A DNA stretch of 64,000 nt, from contig NMRB01000549.1 of NCBI GenBank assembly GCA_002633025.1, positions 166,465 through 230,464 on the forward strand, written 5' to 3'. Origin of the DNA: Notospermus geniculatus (Eukaryota; Nemertea; Pilidiophora; Heteronemertea; Lineidae). The stretch's first letter is position 1. Every line of letters starts with the position of its first letter. The notes beneath the pieces are model-generated. The model saw only the letters and a program-made list of their open reading frames with translations. It was not told the origin of the DNA and ran no database searches. The position numbers and the translations under genes are program-made. Of this stretch, positions 1 to 10,068 are shown one piece after another.

Positions 1-129
1 TGCGATATACAGTAGTGTGCAGTACTATTTTCTCTTCCAACATGCAAAAATTCAGTCACAGAGATGTGCTAGTTTCGCCACCAGAGCCAATTACCTCACC
101 GAAGAGTATCTTGTTCTGCCGCCATTGTT

Positions 130-155
130 ACGAGGGTAACCCGGGTTACCCTCGT
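130..155. repeat. Perfect 26-bp palindrome
   Basis: Arm ACGAGGGTAACCC is followed immediately by its exact reverse complement. It lies in a repeat-rich flank, just before a truncated tRNA-like SINE. No function can be assigned from sequence. Confidence 0.8.
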
Positions 156-169
156 GCGGTTGCATACAG

Positions 170-372
170 TGCTAAGGGGCAGCACGCCTTAACCACTAGG
201 CCAAATCCCCATCTTCAAAAAAAGATGGTTCAATGGCCTATGTTAAACGAGGCGTCCATCAGTACCCTGCGAGTAATCCAAACAATCTCCGAACCCAAAC
301 AGTTTTATGTTCTACAAGGGGTCACATAAAGGAGATACAAGTAAAGAATATGAACTAGAATCGGGTTTCTAA
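170..372 (-). repeat. Truncated tRNA-derived SINE-like repeat, copy 1
   Basis: Read on the minus strand, the stretch contains an A-box-like core (GGCCTAGTGG) and a body that recurs at 37178-37366. The copy near 37.1 kb has both A and B boxes. This copy lacks the B-box half, so it is truncated or rearranged. The sequence AATCGGGTTTCTAAGGTGAA also occurs in both places but in a different order, which suggests rearrangement. Confidence 0.55.
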
Positions 373-479
373 GGTGAAAGATCTCTTTCAATCTCGTACC
401 CAGAGATTAGTTACGCTCGGCCGAGGTTGATGGTCGCTATACTAATCTCTGGAGACGGCTAAGCCCTAGCGGTGGCTTC

Positions 480-1058
480 GTGAACCAAAATGCAATGGCA
501 AGTGCGTTACACACGGCGCATCCCGCTTCACTATTGTACGGGTTTGAAACCAATGCATTGCCTCATCATGAAATTGAGCAAGATCCGATGGAATTAGCAG
601 CTTGTGAAAACACGCTTAGACGCGCCGAGTTGAAGCGCGCACAGTTGTATAATCACTTCGTAGCAAGGTTCAAGGATGAATATCTAAACAGTTTGCGTGA
701 GAGGCATGTCTACCAAATGCGAAAGCACCATGCTGATTGTGACATCGTCAAACTTGGGGACGTCGTCATAGTGCACGATGACGATGTTCCCAGGGTTCAT
801 TGGAAATTGGCTGTTGTCTCTGGGCTGATTCGTGGCCCCGACAATAGGGTGCGCGCAGCAACCATCAGAACTGCCAATGGTAAAATAAGTAACAGGGCCA
901 TTTCTAAATTGTACCCGCTTGAGGTTAATGCAGGTTCTGATGAAGCACGAAGTGCGACAAATCACAATGGTTGCGATGTAAATCCGCCTCTCTTACGTAG
1001 AAGCAAGCGATCTTCTGTTGCAGCGACTCGTCGAAAGATTGCTGAGCAACTTGCTTAA
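480..1058 (+). pseudogene. BEL/Pao retrotransposon pol, C-terminal DUF5641 fragment
   Basis: About 192 residues match the end of BEL/Pao polyproteins: an integrase-tail region (about residues 15-60, with LLYGFETNALPHH), then the DUF5641 core with YLNSLRERH (about 68-76) and a GDVVIVHDDDVPRVHW stretch (about 92-107), ending in the RAISKLYPLEV block (about 139-149). DUF5641 is the C-terminal module of Pao-type pol proteins and acts with the integrase. The frame opens at a GTG, so the protein is truncated at its 5' end: no protease, reverse transcriptase, RNase H or integrase core lies upstream in the window, so this is a dead remnant. A purine-rich tract and a TGT start follow, as expected before a 3' LTR. 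The family call is confident; autonomy is excluded by what is missing here. Confidence 0.85.
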
Positions 1059-1090
1059 TTCAAATGTAACCTCAACTTGCTTAATCTGAG

Positions 1091-1378
1091 GGCGGAGGAT
1101 GTGGAAACTAGGAGTAGGGCTCTTGTCAGGACTCATTGAACAACTCATTGAATTTGGGGGTGTCACATTCCCATTGTATTCCATAGGAATGCAAGGTGTA
1201 AGATTTGAGACGTGTCACATTCCATGGGCTATTGTGTTATTGTGTTCACTAGTTTATTCACATGTTGTGCAGAGCTCTGTGTGTTATTCCTGTTCCTGAA
1301 GAAAGTCACTTTGTTGGTAGACGTCGAGGTGTTGGCTTCTGTGTGTGTTCTCCTCCGGCCTGGTCCGAGTTTTCCAAA
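1091..1378 (+). mobile_element. Probable 3' LTR of the BEL/Pao remnant
   Basis: A purine-rich tract (GGCGGAGGA) directly precedes TGTGGAAAC, the arrangement expected at a polypurine tract and LTR start. The right limit is set only by the start of a separate duplicated segment at 1379. No second LTR is in the window to confirm it. Confidence 0.35.
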
Positions 1379-1956
1379 GGATCCGCTGACCGTTTTCCTA
1401 CGTTGCCTTCGATGCACTGATTGTACTCTGGCCCAAGATAATACTATTTACTGTTGATCTATAAGCCAAATAGGATGGATTTGACGTATTGCCGTTGTGA
1501 AGTCCTCTTTGCCGGCAGAAATTATTCTCAACGGAATCACTATTCAATCGGCTCGGTGTACTTGAATGCCTCTGATCAGACTTGAACCTTAAAGAATTAT
1601 TAATTTGATTTTTGAGTTTTGTAGGATTTTGGAGTATTAAACTAAATGTAACTTTTAAAAAAGATGGGGTTGATTACCAAATCAATTTACAACCTGAGAC
1701 GTCAGGAACTTGTCAACGGGGATAATTCATGCCCCCAAAATTAAACGTCTAAAATATGAAGATGATTGAATATAAAAAGAAACATTCCCTACCTTTCATT
1801 ACACAGGCCAATGAATCCCAATAAGGATGACTCCAGGTCGTTCCTTGTTTCTTCCGACATCAGCGTGCTCCTCTTCTGTTTTTGAGATAAATCTTTAGAT
1901 GCCAGAACATCAGTGTCCCATCGTCTGAACCACAGGTAGACATCATAGATGCTGTG
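1379..1956. repeat. Direct duplication, copy 1 (partner 2391-2968)
   Basis: About 578 bp repeat almost without change 1012 bp downstream. Both copies start at GGATCCGCTGACC and end in GATGCTGTGAA. The right part (1801-1956) is the 3' part of the P-like transposase, so this copy is a partial duplicate of that pseudogene's end. Confidence 0.9.
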
Positions 1957-1962
1957 AAAAAG

Positions 1963-2105
1963 AATGTGGGCAACCAGAGCGTGACGATGATGAAGATTGG
2001 ATTAGGTGTGACAGGTGTGATGGATGGTTTCATAGAATGTGTGCTGAATGGGCTGAACTTAATGATCAAAATTTAAATGTGGAATTCACTTGTCATCTTT
2101 GTTAA
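1963..2105 (+). pseudogene. Orphan C-terminal PHD-finger exon
   Basis: The plus strand encodes a PHD-like zinc finger that ends in a stop: a Cys, then DEDWIRCDRCDGWFHRMC, then FTCHLC and TAA. The spacing of Cys, Cys-x2-Cys, His-x2-Cys and Cys-x2-Cys fits the second half of a C4HC3 PHD finger. PHD fingers bind histone tails and also occur in transposon proteins. The exon is joined directly to the end of the duplicated P-transposase segment, so it was either trapped by the duplication or belongs to a transposon of its own. It is not obviously part of the PHD-DUF6589 gene at 9.4 kb, although the chemistry is similar. Confidence 0.5.
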
Positions 2106-2390
2106 TCATGTTTTCCTGTACATGTATGTCATAAATATTGGAAACGAAATGAGATGTATTTAAATTGAAAATTTTTCAGACATGGTTGGTGCCGTTGGTG
2201 ACAGTTGCAAATATTAGTAAATCGCCAAATGTATATAAATAGTTAATTACTCTGCGTTTAAACGAAAAGAAATATACTTGTAAATAATAGTTGTTTATCA
2301 TGCAAATAAATAGTTATGTTCAAATTCTGTTTAAATTGGACATCGTTGGTACTCACTCTTTTTCCGAGGATGAGGTACGGAGAAGGTGTA
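2106..2390. other. No recognised feature
   Basis: AT-rich spacer between the PHD exon and the second copy of the duplicated segment. I see no coding or inverted-repeat signal in it. Confidence 0.5.
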
Positions 2391-2968
2391 AGGATCCGCT
2401 GACCGTTTTCCTACGTTGCCTTCGATGTACTGATTGTACTCTGGCCCAAGATAATACTATTTACTGTTGATCTATAAGCCAAATAGGATGGATTTGACGT
2501 ATTGCCGTTGTGAAGTCCTCTTTGCTGGCAGAAATTATTCTCAACGGAATCACTGTTCAATCGGCTCGGTGTAATTGAATGCCTCTGATCAGACTTGAAC
2601 CTTAAAGAATTATTAATTTGATTTTTGAGTTTTGTAGGATTTTGGAGTATTAAACTAAATGTAACTTTTAAAAAAGATGGGGTTGATTACCAAATCAGTT
2701 TACAACCTGAGACGTCAGGAACTTGTCAACGGGGATAATTCATGCCCCCAAAATTAAACGTCTAAAATATGAAGATGATTGAATATAAAAAGAAACATTC
2801 CCTACCTTTCATTACACAGGCCAATGAATCCCAATAAGGATGACTCCAGGTCGTTCCTTGTTTCTTCCGACATCAGCATGCTCCTCTTCTGTTTTTGAGA
2901 TAAATCTTTAGATGCCAGAACATCAGTGTCCCATCGTCTGAACCACAGGTAGACATCATAGATGCTGT
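2391..2968. repeat. Direct duplication, copy 2 (partner 1379-1956)
   Basis: This copy is continuous with the rest of the P-like transposase reading frame on the minus strand, so it is probably the original and 1379-1956 the derived copy. Confidence 0.9.
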
Positions 2969-3374
2969 GAAGTCTGTCGTCAGAGTTGGCTGTTATTGGG
3001 CGACTGTCGGAGAAAACATCAACAAGCACAGCTGTCTGTTGCAGAAACTCGATACATCCATCAAGTTTGGACCCGTCCTCTCCAAGACTCTCCTTGTATT
3101 CCATCATGAGTTGCAGCATGTCATGATTGAGCACCTCCTCAGCCAGATGGTTCCTCATTTTCGATGCGGAATCAAGGTAAATATGATGGTGGGAGAGTTT
3201 GTTGTGAATCTGCAGTGGATTTTGTCGATCCCATTGGTATGCATTAACTCAACTGGACCAAGATATCACCTGATCATTGATCATCAGGAGTCGCGTTCCA
3301 GACGGTCCCGATGCTGCGATGCTGTTTCTTATTTTTTTGATGGTGTGTTTTATGTCCATTATTACGAAAATTCC

Positions 3375-3472
3375 GCTGGTTGGATTGTCCAAGTTGACAG
3401 CTCGATATTTGACAAAAGATTCCTCTGGTTGGATTGTCCAAGTTGACAGCTCGATATTTGACAGTTCGCGGA
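3375..3472 (-). repeat. 49-bp tandem duplication inside the transposase
   Basis: CTGGTTGGATTGTCCAAG and the bases after it occur twice, 49 bp apart. As 49 is not a multiple of three, the second copy throws the transposase out of frame between the NLDNPT motif and MDIKHTIKK. Confidence 0.85.
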
Positions 3473-3787
3473 ATTGTTTCGTAAAAAAGGATATGCACGA
3501 ACTGTCTGTTTGTAATTGCCCCATCTAAGTTAACGTAGGATGTTTCGAATCCGTACGCTTTCAGCATAGCCACAGCTTCCCAGAAATAAATGTGGAGTTC
3601 CGTTGCGGTTGCCTGTTTAGTAGGATAATGTGCGAAGGGGAATCGAAAACCGGTCAACCCGAGATACTGGAACTGCAACACATGATTTGCAAGTTGTTTC
3701 TTATTAGATTTATCCTTAAGTATTCTCAGGTTATCTGTTTCATCATCCCCCTCTACAAAACCAACCAGCTGCAAGTTAGGACCATTA

Positions 3788-3947
3788 CACTCTAAAAACT
3801 AAAGAGTTAAAGGAACTCCTAAAGAGTTAAAGGAACTCCTAAAGAGCCTGTACAGTGAGTGCTCTTAAAAGAGCACTCACTGTACAGGCTCTTTGGGAGT
3901 TCCTTTAACTATTTAGGAGTTCCTTTAACTCTTTAGTTTTTAGAGTG
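3788..3947. mobile_element. Palindromic MITE with TA target duplication
   Basis: The 160-bp element is a near-perfect hairpin with outer ends CACTCTAAAAACTAAAGAG and its reverse complement. Direct TA copies at 3786-3787 and 3948-3949 flank it, as for Tc1/mariner-type insertions. It lies in the transposase exon at 2802-5074. If the MITE and one TA are ignored, the transposase frame is continuous across the site (VR then NGPN). Confidence 0.9.
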
Positions 3948-5112
3948 TACGCACTGTCTGAATATCTTCTTCAATAGCCATCTCATCAAATAGGATGCCA
4001 CCATCTCTGCCTTGTGGCGGGACGTTCTGTCGTTCCGCCTCGGAGGCCATCCACCTGAAAACCTCTTTGTTGATTCCTGCCTCTTGTGGCGCCGCATTTT
4101 TGTATGACCTCAATAGCTGTTTTGAAGGCAATCTAATAAAACCGCTGCCAGCAAGATCTTCGTAAGATCGTGGATTTCTCGTCCACAGAGTGAGGCACAG
4201 TCTGATAACCTCCTTGTCCCACCGGTGTCCATACTTGTTATTTGCTAGAAGCTGCTTACGTTGATCTTCAAGTAATAATTTCTGTTTTTCAGTTGCACCA
4301 GGAAATACAGCTTCCAATACTTCTGCCATGCTGTCCGAGTCCTCTTGACACAGTCCAATAATGGATGAAATGTCCGTATGGGATGGTTCATGTAAAGTTA
4401 GTACCTGACATGGTCGACAGACACTGTTCTCACCGTTTGCAAGAACATGAAGAAAAGATACCACCATTTCACACCCTACTGACCTACAACGAATTTCTGT
4501 TTCGTTTCCTTGTGAAATGTGTATAACTGAAGTTTTAGAAATGGTCACTTTGTCAGGTTTTTCACGACCGTTGCAGAACCTAATTTTTCTGGCAATGAAA
4601 AGTGTGGACATTATGCTATCAATCGACAGTTGGTAACTGTTGTCAACACACAACCTGTCAAGATTGACAAGGACATCCCCCACGTGAAGAGTCCATGTGA
4701 GGTCTTCTTTAAATGTCAGTACCTTGAAGAGAGGAATGTGACTAATGGTTGTACCAGTCTGGAGCAACAGCTTAAGATCGGAATTGATGCTTTTCATTAT
4801 TATTATGTCATCATCCTGCTTTAGAAGATTTTCAATATCATTCAAGCTTATCTTGTTGTTATTTGATTCCTTCCACTTCAACTGATACGTTCTTGCGCGT
4901 TTCCCTGTGGTAGACCTTTCGCTCTGAATCTTAAAGAAACTGCAAAGTGCCCGGCCAAAGACATTATCAGATGGTGGATCCAGTCCTAAACTGAGGCAGT
5001 ACTCCCTGTATTTCCAATAAATGGTTGTGGTCTCAAGTTTTGATTTCTGGTCCACTTCTAAGTGTCGAGACAGCCTGAAAGAAATAATGTAAATAACAGT
5101 AACTTTAGGGAT

Positions 5113-5364
5113 CACACCCTACTGACCTACAACGAATTTCTGTTTCGTTTCCTTGTGAAATGTGTATAACTGAAGTTTTAGAAATGGTCACTTTGTCAGG
5201 TTTCTCACGACCGTTGCAGAGCCTAATTTTTCTGGCAATGAAAAGTGTGGACATTATGCTATCAATCGACAGTTGGTAACTGTTGTCAACACACAACCTG
5301 TCAAGATTGACAAGGACATCCCCCACGTAAAGAGTCCATGTGAGGTCTTTTTTAAATGTCAGTA
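5113..5364 (-). repeat. 252-bp duplicate of transposase exon segment
   Basis: This stretch repeats 4472-4723 with few changes and encodes the same residues (VLVNLDRLCVDNSYQ and what follows). It lies upstream of the exon acceptor at 5075-5077, so it is a stray exon piece, not part of the frame. Confidence 0.85.
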
Positions 5365-6898
5365 ATAATTAAATAATAATAATTTATTTTGTAAGCGTAA
5401 AACCATGCCAAGACATGCTCTAAAACACTTTACAATGATAAATATATTATGGAAAATAAAACATAGGTGTGTTGATGACTGATAAAAAAACAAAGGTCAG
5501 ACAAAGACTGATGACATACAAGCATATGTGAGTAGAATTAAGAGAGTACATGCATCTTAAAGGCGATGGTGAATAAATAAGTTTTCAGTTTCCTCTTAAA
5601 AATGCACAAAGTGTCCAAGGACTTCAAATGGTCAGGTAGAGCGTTCCACAGCCTAGGTCCCACAACTGAAAATGCTCGCGCCATCACCATTTCCGACCTT
5701 GAAAATGGAACAACAAGGTTAGTTCCTGTGGCCGAACGAAGGGCCCTAGTCGGGCGTACACCTTCAACATATCACACAGGTAAGTAGGACCAAGACCATG
5801 GATACACTTAAAAACTAGAAGTAAAGCTTTGAATGAAATCCGATACTTCACAGGTAACCAATGCAGGGATCTAAGTACTGGGGTGATGTGCTCCCGGCGT
5901 CTTGTACCAGTAACGACTCGGGCCGCTGCATTCATCACACGCTGCAACTTCTCAGTGTGCCATTTGGGAAGCCCCACGTACAGTGAGTTGCAGTAATCAA
6001 TGTTGGATGTGACAAATGCATGCACAAGGCATTCCAGAGATGCACGAGGCAGATAAGGCCGGATTCTGCAAATGTTCCTCAGCTGGAAATACGACCGTTT
6101 GCAGACATTGTTGATCTGTGAGTCAAGCGCCAATCTCGAGTCGAACACAACACCGATATTTCGTGCATGCGCATTTGGATACCTCTACAGTACTATCACC
6201 AATTCTGAGGCATGTAACAGGAAATGAAAACTTCAAATGACCAGATGAAATAACCAGGCATTCAGTCTTCTGATCATTCATTTTCAACCTGTGACTGGAC
6301 ATCCAGTCACGGACCTGAACAATACACTGCTCAATCTTTTGGACAGTCTCTGTAATATTTGATGAACTCCCTGGCCTAAAGGATATATACAATTGTGTAT
6401 CATCCGCATGTAGATGGTATGTTAGCTCACCTTTCCTGAGCTGCCTACCGAGGGATGCAGTATAGATAGAGAAAAGGAGGGACCTAGGACAGACCCCTGC
6501 GGTACCGGTACCCCGCAGGTCAGCTGTTTGGCTGCCGACTCCTGCCCAGATAAACTAATGTACTGGGTACGCCCGGTGAGATAAGACTCCATCCAGGATA
6601 AAACAGTACCACCAAATCCCATACAGCGCATTTCCTCTAATAAGATCCCGTGATCCACGGTATCGAATGCGGCCGACAGGTCAAGCAACACCAAGAGGAC
6701 TGCCCGCTTGTTTCCCATGGCTTTAATTATATCATCATGGACTTTAAGAAGGGCAGTCTCCGTGCTGTGGCCCGGCCTGTAGGCAGACTGAAACGGTTCA
6801 ATCAAGTCATTCTCCAAAAGGTGTTCATTCACCTGCGTGGCTACCACTTTCTCGATGACTTGCGATAAGGATAAATTTGAGAACGGTCTATAATTTTT
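5365..6898 (-). mobile_element. 5'-truncated CR1/L2-like non-LTR retrotransposon
   Basis: Minus-strand reverse transcriptase remnant. From its 5' end: LKNYRPFSNLS, EPFQSAYRPGHSTETALL, the LLDLSAAFDTVDH block with the first catalytic Asp, then GVPVPQGSVLGP (the GVPQGSVLGP motif with two extra residues), HADDTQLY (the catalytic DD motif), and the C-terminal DYCNSLYVGLP and LHWLPVKYRISFKALLLV blocks typical of CR1/L2 enzymes. Three frames are needed to follow it (ORFs 6422-6847, 6123-6392, 5684-6148), so it is dead. No endonuclease is present: the copy begins inside the RT at about 6898, the normal result of incomplete target-primed reverse transcription. The 3' end (5365-5400) is an ATT-rich tail. 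Confidence 0.88.
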
Positions 6899-7098
6899 GA
6901 GTGTTTCTGCTTCATTTCACACATTTTGCAAATGTTCTTTGTTTCACCATTCAGTTATGTAATGGTCACATTTTTTCTCTTTCACAATATAGAGTGATGT
7001 CTAAACTACATATTCCATCCATTTTTAGTACAACTACCCAACAATTAATACCTAAAAAATGACTTGGTACAATCGTTCCTTAAGGAAACAGCTCCTTT
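6898..7098. repeat. Dispersed 200-bp repeat, copy 1
   Basis: GAGTGTTTCTGCTTCATTT through GTTCCTTAAG recurs in the same orientation at 49531-49730 with about 90 percent identity by eye. It starts exactly where the CR1/L2-like element is truncated. The sequence carries no coding signal. Confidence 0.85.
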
Positions 7099-7117
7099 AA
7101 TTCTTACCCTCAAACAA

Positions 7118-7160
7118 ACCGGCAACAAAAACGATTTTTAAATCATTTTTGTTGCCGGTT
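7118..7160. repeat. Hairpin of about 42 bp
   Basis: ACCGGCAACAAAAACGATTT is followed by its reverse complement with one mismatch, round a short AT loop. It could be a very small MITE. Confidence 0.7.
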
Positions 7161-7557
7161 AAAACACCATTTGATAGAAGCATCCCAAGCCAGTTTTCCG
7201 GCCATAGCGGCATCTTCACCAAAATTCGGTCAGCTCCCTACATCCACGACGCACATACCCCCATAATGTCCCCCATCAGCTGATGAAGTTTCATTGAAAT
7301 CGACTCACACCTACAGAAATAATTCAGAAAAACGTTTATTGGAAATGATTGGAAATTATGAGAATTTTCCAACTTTTCCATGGCCAAAAATAATAACCGG
7401 GAGGAATTTCAACAAATGTCATAAATGCACAAAGAACTATGATGAATAATATTATCGGCATTTAATTCGATTATTCGCCATCATGAGTGTAAATTTCAAT
7501 ACATTAATTGTCATTCAAAGATTCAGAATATGACCGAATATTGATGCCGATGTAACC
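7161..7557. other. No recognised feature
   Basis: AT-rich sequence between the hairpin and the long-TIR element. I see no frame or repeat worth calling. Confidence 0.5.
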
Positions 7558-7654
7558 ACGGTGTACAATCAACATTGCCGTACAGCTGCGGGAGAAAGTT
7601 CCGGTCACATACGCTTGGCAAAGCTGACACGCCAAATTACTATAAATACCATCG

Positions 7655-8086
7655 CTAAGAGCAAAATGACAGCCCTAGGTGGATGAATACACTATAAAAG
7701 TCTAGCTGCTGCAATATCTCCCAGAGAATTCGCAGGAGAACACATCGAAAATCGGCAATTTTAAAATCAACTGTACGGCTGCGGGAGATTGTTGACTGTA
7801 CGGTGCGGGAGCGCTTCCTCAGAAATAATTCGAATTGATTTTTGCTTTCTAAATGTCTCAGGACATAAATCTCTTGAGAATGGCCTCCGGCCCTAATTAG
7901 GGTCATAATTGGACTTAATCTGTCATACTCAGGTATGACGAAGGGCGTGAGCTCGGCACGCAACGAACTTGATAAAATCTTGCTCCTCATGATCACCAGG
8001 GCCATCTGAAAATCACTTTGTTTCGCAGCCTCCCCCTCCACGTCATGTTCGCCGGCAATTTTTTCTGCGGCCAGGTTTCTTGCCAT
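7655..8086 (-). CDS. Unrecognised ORF inside the long-TIR element
   Basis: The 143-residue frame starts at ATG 8084-8086. Its first 95 residues (MARNLAAEKIAGEHDVEGEA and onward, with an acidic helical start and SLRAELTPFVIPEYDRL) have a protein-like composition. From about residue 95 it runs into the left inverted arm, where the sequence is set by the transposon end. I do not recognise the family. It could be an element-encoded gene, a captured host exon or chance. No splice signal or homologue inside the window supports it. Confidence 0.3.
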   Translation of the reverse strand: MARNLAAEKIAGEHDVEGEAAKQSDFQMALVIMRSKILSSSLRAELTPFVIPEYDRLSPIMTLIRAGGHSQEIYVLRHLESKNQFELFLRKRSRTVQSTISRSRTVDFKIADFRCVLLRILWEILQQLDFYSVFIHLGLSFCS

Positions 8087-8407
8087 CGAATGCTGAAAAT
8101 AGTCCTTCGTCTGTTAAGCATGTCACGCCCCCCACATGTATTATGGTATGTGCTTGTCATGTGCTATGTACAGCACGATGGAAAGCAGACATGTTTGCCA
8201 AGTAGATTATTCATTCTAATTTCCTAATTTTCTTACATGACAAACATCCCATGAAAATTGCCCACTAAAATTGTCTAACAAGGACTACGTCCCGACCGCT
8301 ATTTTCTTCCCTGGGCCGTTCGGTGGCTTCCGAGTACTTTCAGTAAACGAAAACAGGCCAAAAAAGGCAGGAAAAGAAAAAAGACAGGAAAAGCGGCGAA
8401 AAAAATC

Positions 8408-8480
8408 GCCCCAGCCGAGAGTCGAACCGGGAACCTGCGGTTTATAAGCCAAACGCTCTAGCCGATTGAGCTACCGAGAC
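8408..8480 (-). tRNA. tRNA-like sequence, probably a pseudogene
   Basis: The minus strand has a seven-pair acceptor stem (GTCTCGG with CTGGGGC, several G-U pairs), a clean D arm (GCTC/GAGC), the A box TAGCTCAATCGG and the B box GGTTCGACTCT. The anticodon arm is disturbed: the loop can be read as CTTATAA (anticodon TAT) only by bulging a base, and the T stem has a mismatch. It sits within the 7558-9135 element, so I favour a captured or decayed tRNA. Confidence 0.45.
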
Positions 8481-9135
8481 GGCTGGCAGCGACGGCGTTT
8501 AATACATCGAGACATGCTTCGGCGGGTAGGCTATGAAGAAAGTAATTCGCACTGCACAACACACAGCAGCAGTTCGCTCTGCAAATAAACAGTTCGTTTG
8601 TATTTTTAGCCAATCGGGGGGCCTGAACCCATAAAAAAGCAAAAAGTCACAGTCAAATATGGCCTAACAAATTTTATTGATTCTGTGTAGGCTAAAAAAG
8701 CCCCCGCCCCCGACTCCTACGGCACTGAAGTAGTACGCGCTGCAATGAACTTTGCACCACCACGGGGTCGTTATACACGGCCCTGATACCGGTTAACATC
8801 GCTGGAGGCCATTCTCAAGATTTTTATGTCCACAGACATCCAAAATGTCTAAATCAATTCGAATATTTTTTTCTGAGCAAGCGCTCCCGCACCGTACAGT
8901 CTAATTCTCCCGCAGCCGTACAGTTGATTTTAAAATTGCCGATTTTCGATGTGTTCTCATGCGAATTTCTGGGAGATATTGCAGCAGCATGCCTTTTATA
9001 GTGTATTCATTCACCTAGGACTGTCATTTTGCCCTTAGCAATGGTATTTATAGAAATTTGGCGTGTCAGCTTTACCAAGCGTATGTGGCCAGAACTTTCT
9101 CCCGCAGCTGTACGGCAATGTTGATTGTACACCGT

Positions 9136-9399
9136 ACTCCCTTCTTTTTGGAGACCATCGTGACAGACAGCTAGATGACATGACTGTTCAAAAGGCCATT
9201 CATTGAGTGGGACTTTAAGTCCCTCAAATGCTAACAGATGTTAAATCAGACCAAAACCAATATTTCTTGCTACCCTAAAACGGAATCTAAATGATAAAGT
9301 CAGATAACATTCATCTGAGATAATATACTCAACATAACGACAATGTGGCATGATTAAGAAAGCATGAAACTTACTCCCTGTAAGTTTTTTCTATCCAGA
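9136..9399. other. Probable intron sequence upstream of the PHD exon
   Basis: Non-coding sequence that ends in a pyrimidine-rich acceptor (TTTTTTCTATCCAG at 9386-9399). Confidence 0.35.
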
Positions 9400-9662
9400 T
9401 AAAGGAGGCCCTATGATCCAGTGTGAAGCTGGAGAAAAATGCAAAGCGGACGAGTGGTACCACAACTCATGCGTCCGAGTACCGGTAGATAATGAAGATC
9501 ACTGGTACTGTTCAACTCGTTGCAAACGAACCAGGTACTCGGTCTATTGCTGTTGCCATCGATACAGGCCCGGCGCAAGACAGATGCAGTGCAAGATCGA
9601 GAGCGCATGCCAGGGTTTCGAGTGGTGGCACACCGAATGCGTAGGAATGAGTGAAGCCCCAG
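9400..9662 (+). CDS. PHD-finger exon of a PHD-PHD-DUF6589 gene (exon A)
   Basis: The exon follows the acceptor at 9386-9399 and ends at a donor (CCCCAG/GTCAGT). It encodes the second half of one PHD finger (MIQCE, then KADEWYHNSCV, then HWYCSTRC) and the first part of another (YCCCH, QMQCKIESACQGFEWWHTEC). Spliced to exon B at 10069 the second finger is completed: the join reads EAPEDDWFCPEC, giving the closing Cys-x2-Cys. PHD fingers usually read histone H3 tails; in genes with DUF6589 the role is unknown. The first half of finger one must come from an upstream exon that I did not find. Later exons are damaged, so this may be a pseudogene. Confidence 0.65.
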
Positions 9663-9893
9663 GTCAGTAGCTGAGTTGAAAGGGTCATAAGGAGAATCTG
9701 TAGCGGACGATGTTCGTAGTGAAAAGCCTGTTGGTTTTCCTTCCTTGACGTGATGTCAAATTCCTTGCATATCAGATATTGATAGGTTGACAAATTATCA
9801 ATGAATATAAAAACCCATCCGAAATAAAAGTACCCACGTTGTCATGACATTTCATATACATGATAACCAGCACCACAAGTGTCTCAATTGAGT

Positions 9894-10014
9894 CATGGGT
9901 CATATTAATAAAGACTAGCAAATGCTTTTACTTCAGATTTGTACAGCATTGCCTAGTGCATTTGTATTGCAAAAGTCAAGTAAAGCATTTACTAGTCTTT
10001 ATTCATATGACCCA
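9894..10014. mobile_element. Hairpin MITE in the intron
   Basis: ATGGGTCATATTAATAAAGA and the following 18 bases reappear inverted at 9976-10014 with small changes, round a 43-bp loop. It lies wholly inside the inferred intron 9663-10068. Confidence 0.8.
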
Positions 10015-10068
10015 TTCACCCGAATTATGCCAAACAGTTCGAATAATAAAACATCATTTTCATATTCA

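Larger units (their letters stand above)
2802..5074 (-). pseudogene. P-element/THAP9-like transposase with RFX-type N-terminus, broken
   Basis: Minus-strand remnant of a cut-and-paste transposase. The acceptor at 5075-5077 (TTTCTTTCAG) starts the exon. Near the N-terminus, about residues 15-60 (YWKYREYCLSLGLDPPSDN, then FGRALCSFF) resemble an RFX-type DNA-binding fold. The middle carries the typical SYEDLAGSGFIRLPS block and GGILFDEMAIEEDIQ, whose Asp is the likely first catalytic residue. After a MITE come GLTGFRFPFAHYPT, VNLDGAITNRQF, MDIKHTIKKIRN and finally DRLHSIYDVYLWFRRWDTD through GFIGLC. Damage: the MITE at 3788-3947, a 49-bp tandem duplication near 3375-3472 that shifts frame, and an in-frame TGA just after VISWSS (3249-3251). 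P-like transposases move their own DNA with GTP as cofactor; this copy cannot. The far C-terminus is not seen. Confidence 0.85.
7558..9135. mobile_element. DNA transposon with 333-bp inverted ends
   Basis: The left arm (7558-7890) and right arm (8803-9135) are long imperfect inverted copies beginning ACGGTGTACAATCAACATTG. Each arm carries repeated pieces of the type CTGTACGGCTGCGGGAG. The 912-bp core holds a minus-strand ORF and a tRNA-like sequence but no recognisable transposase, so it is probably non-autonomous. I could not define a target duplication. Confidence 0.85.
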
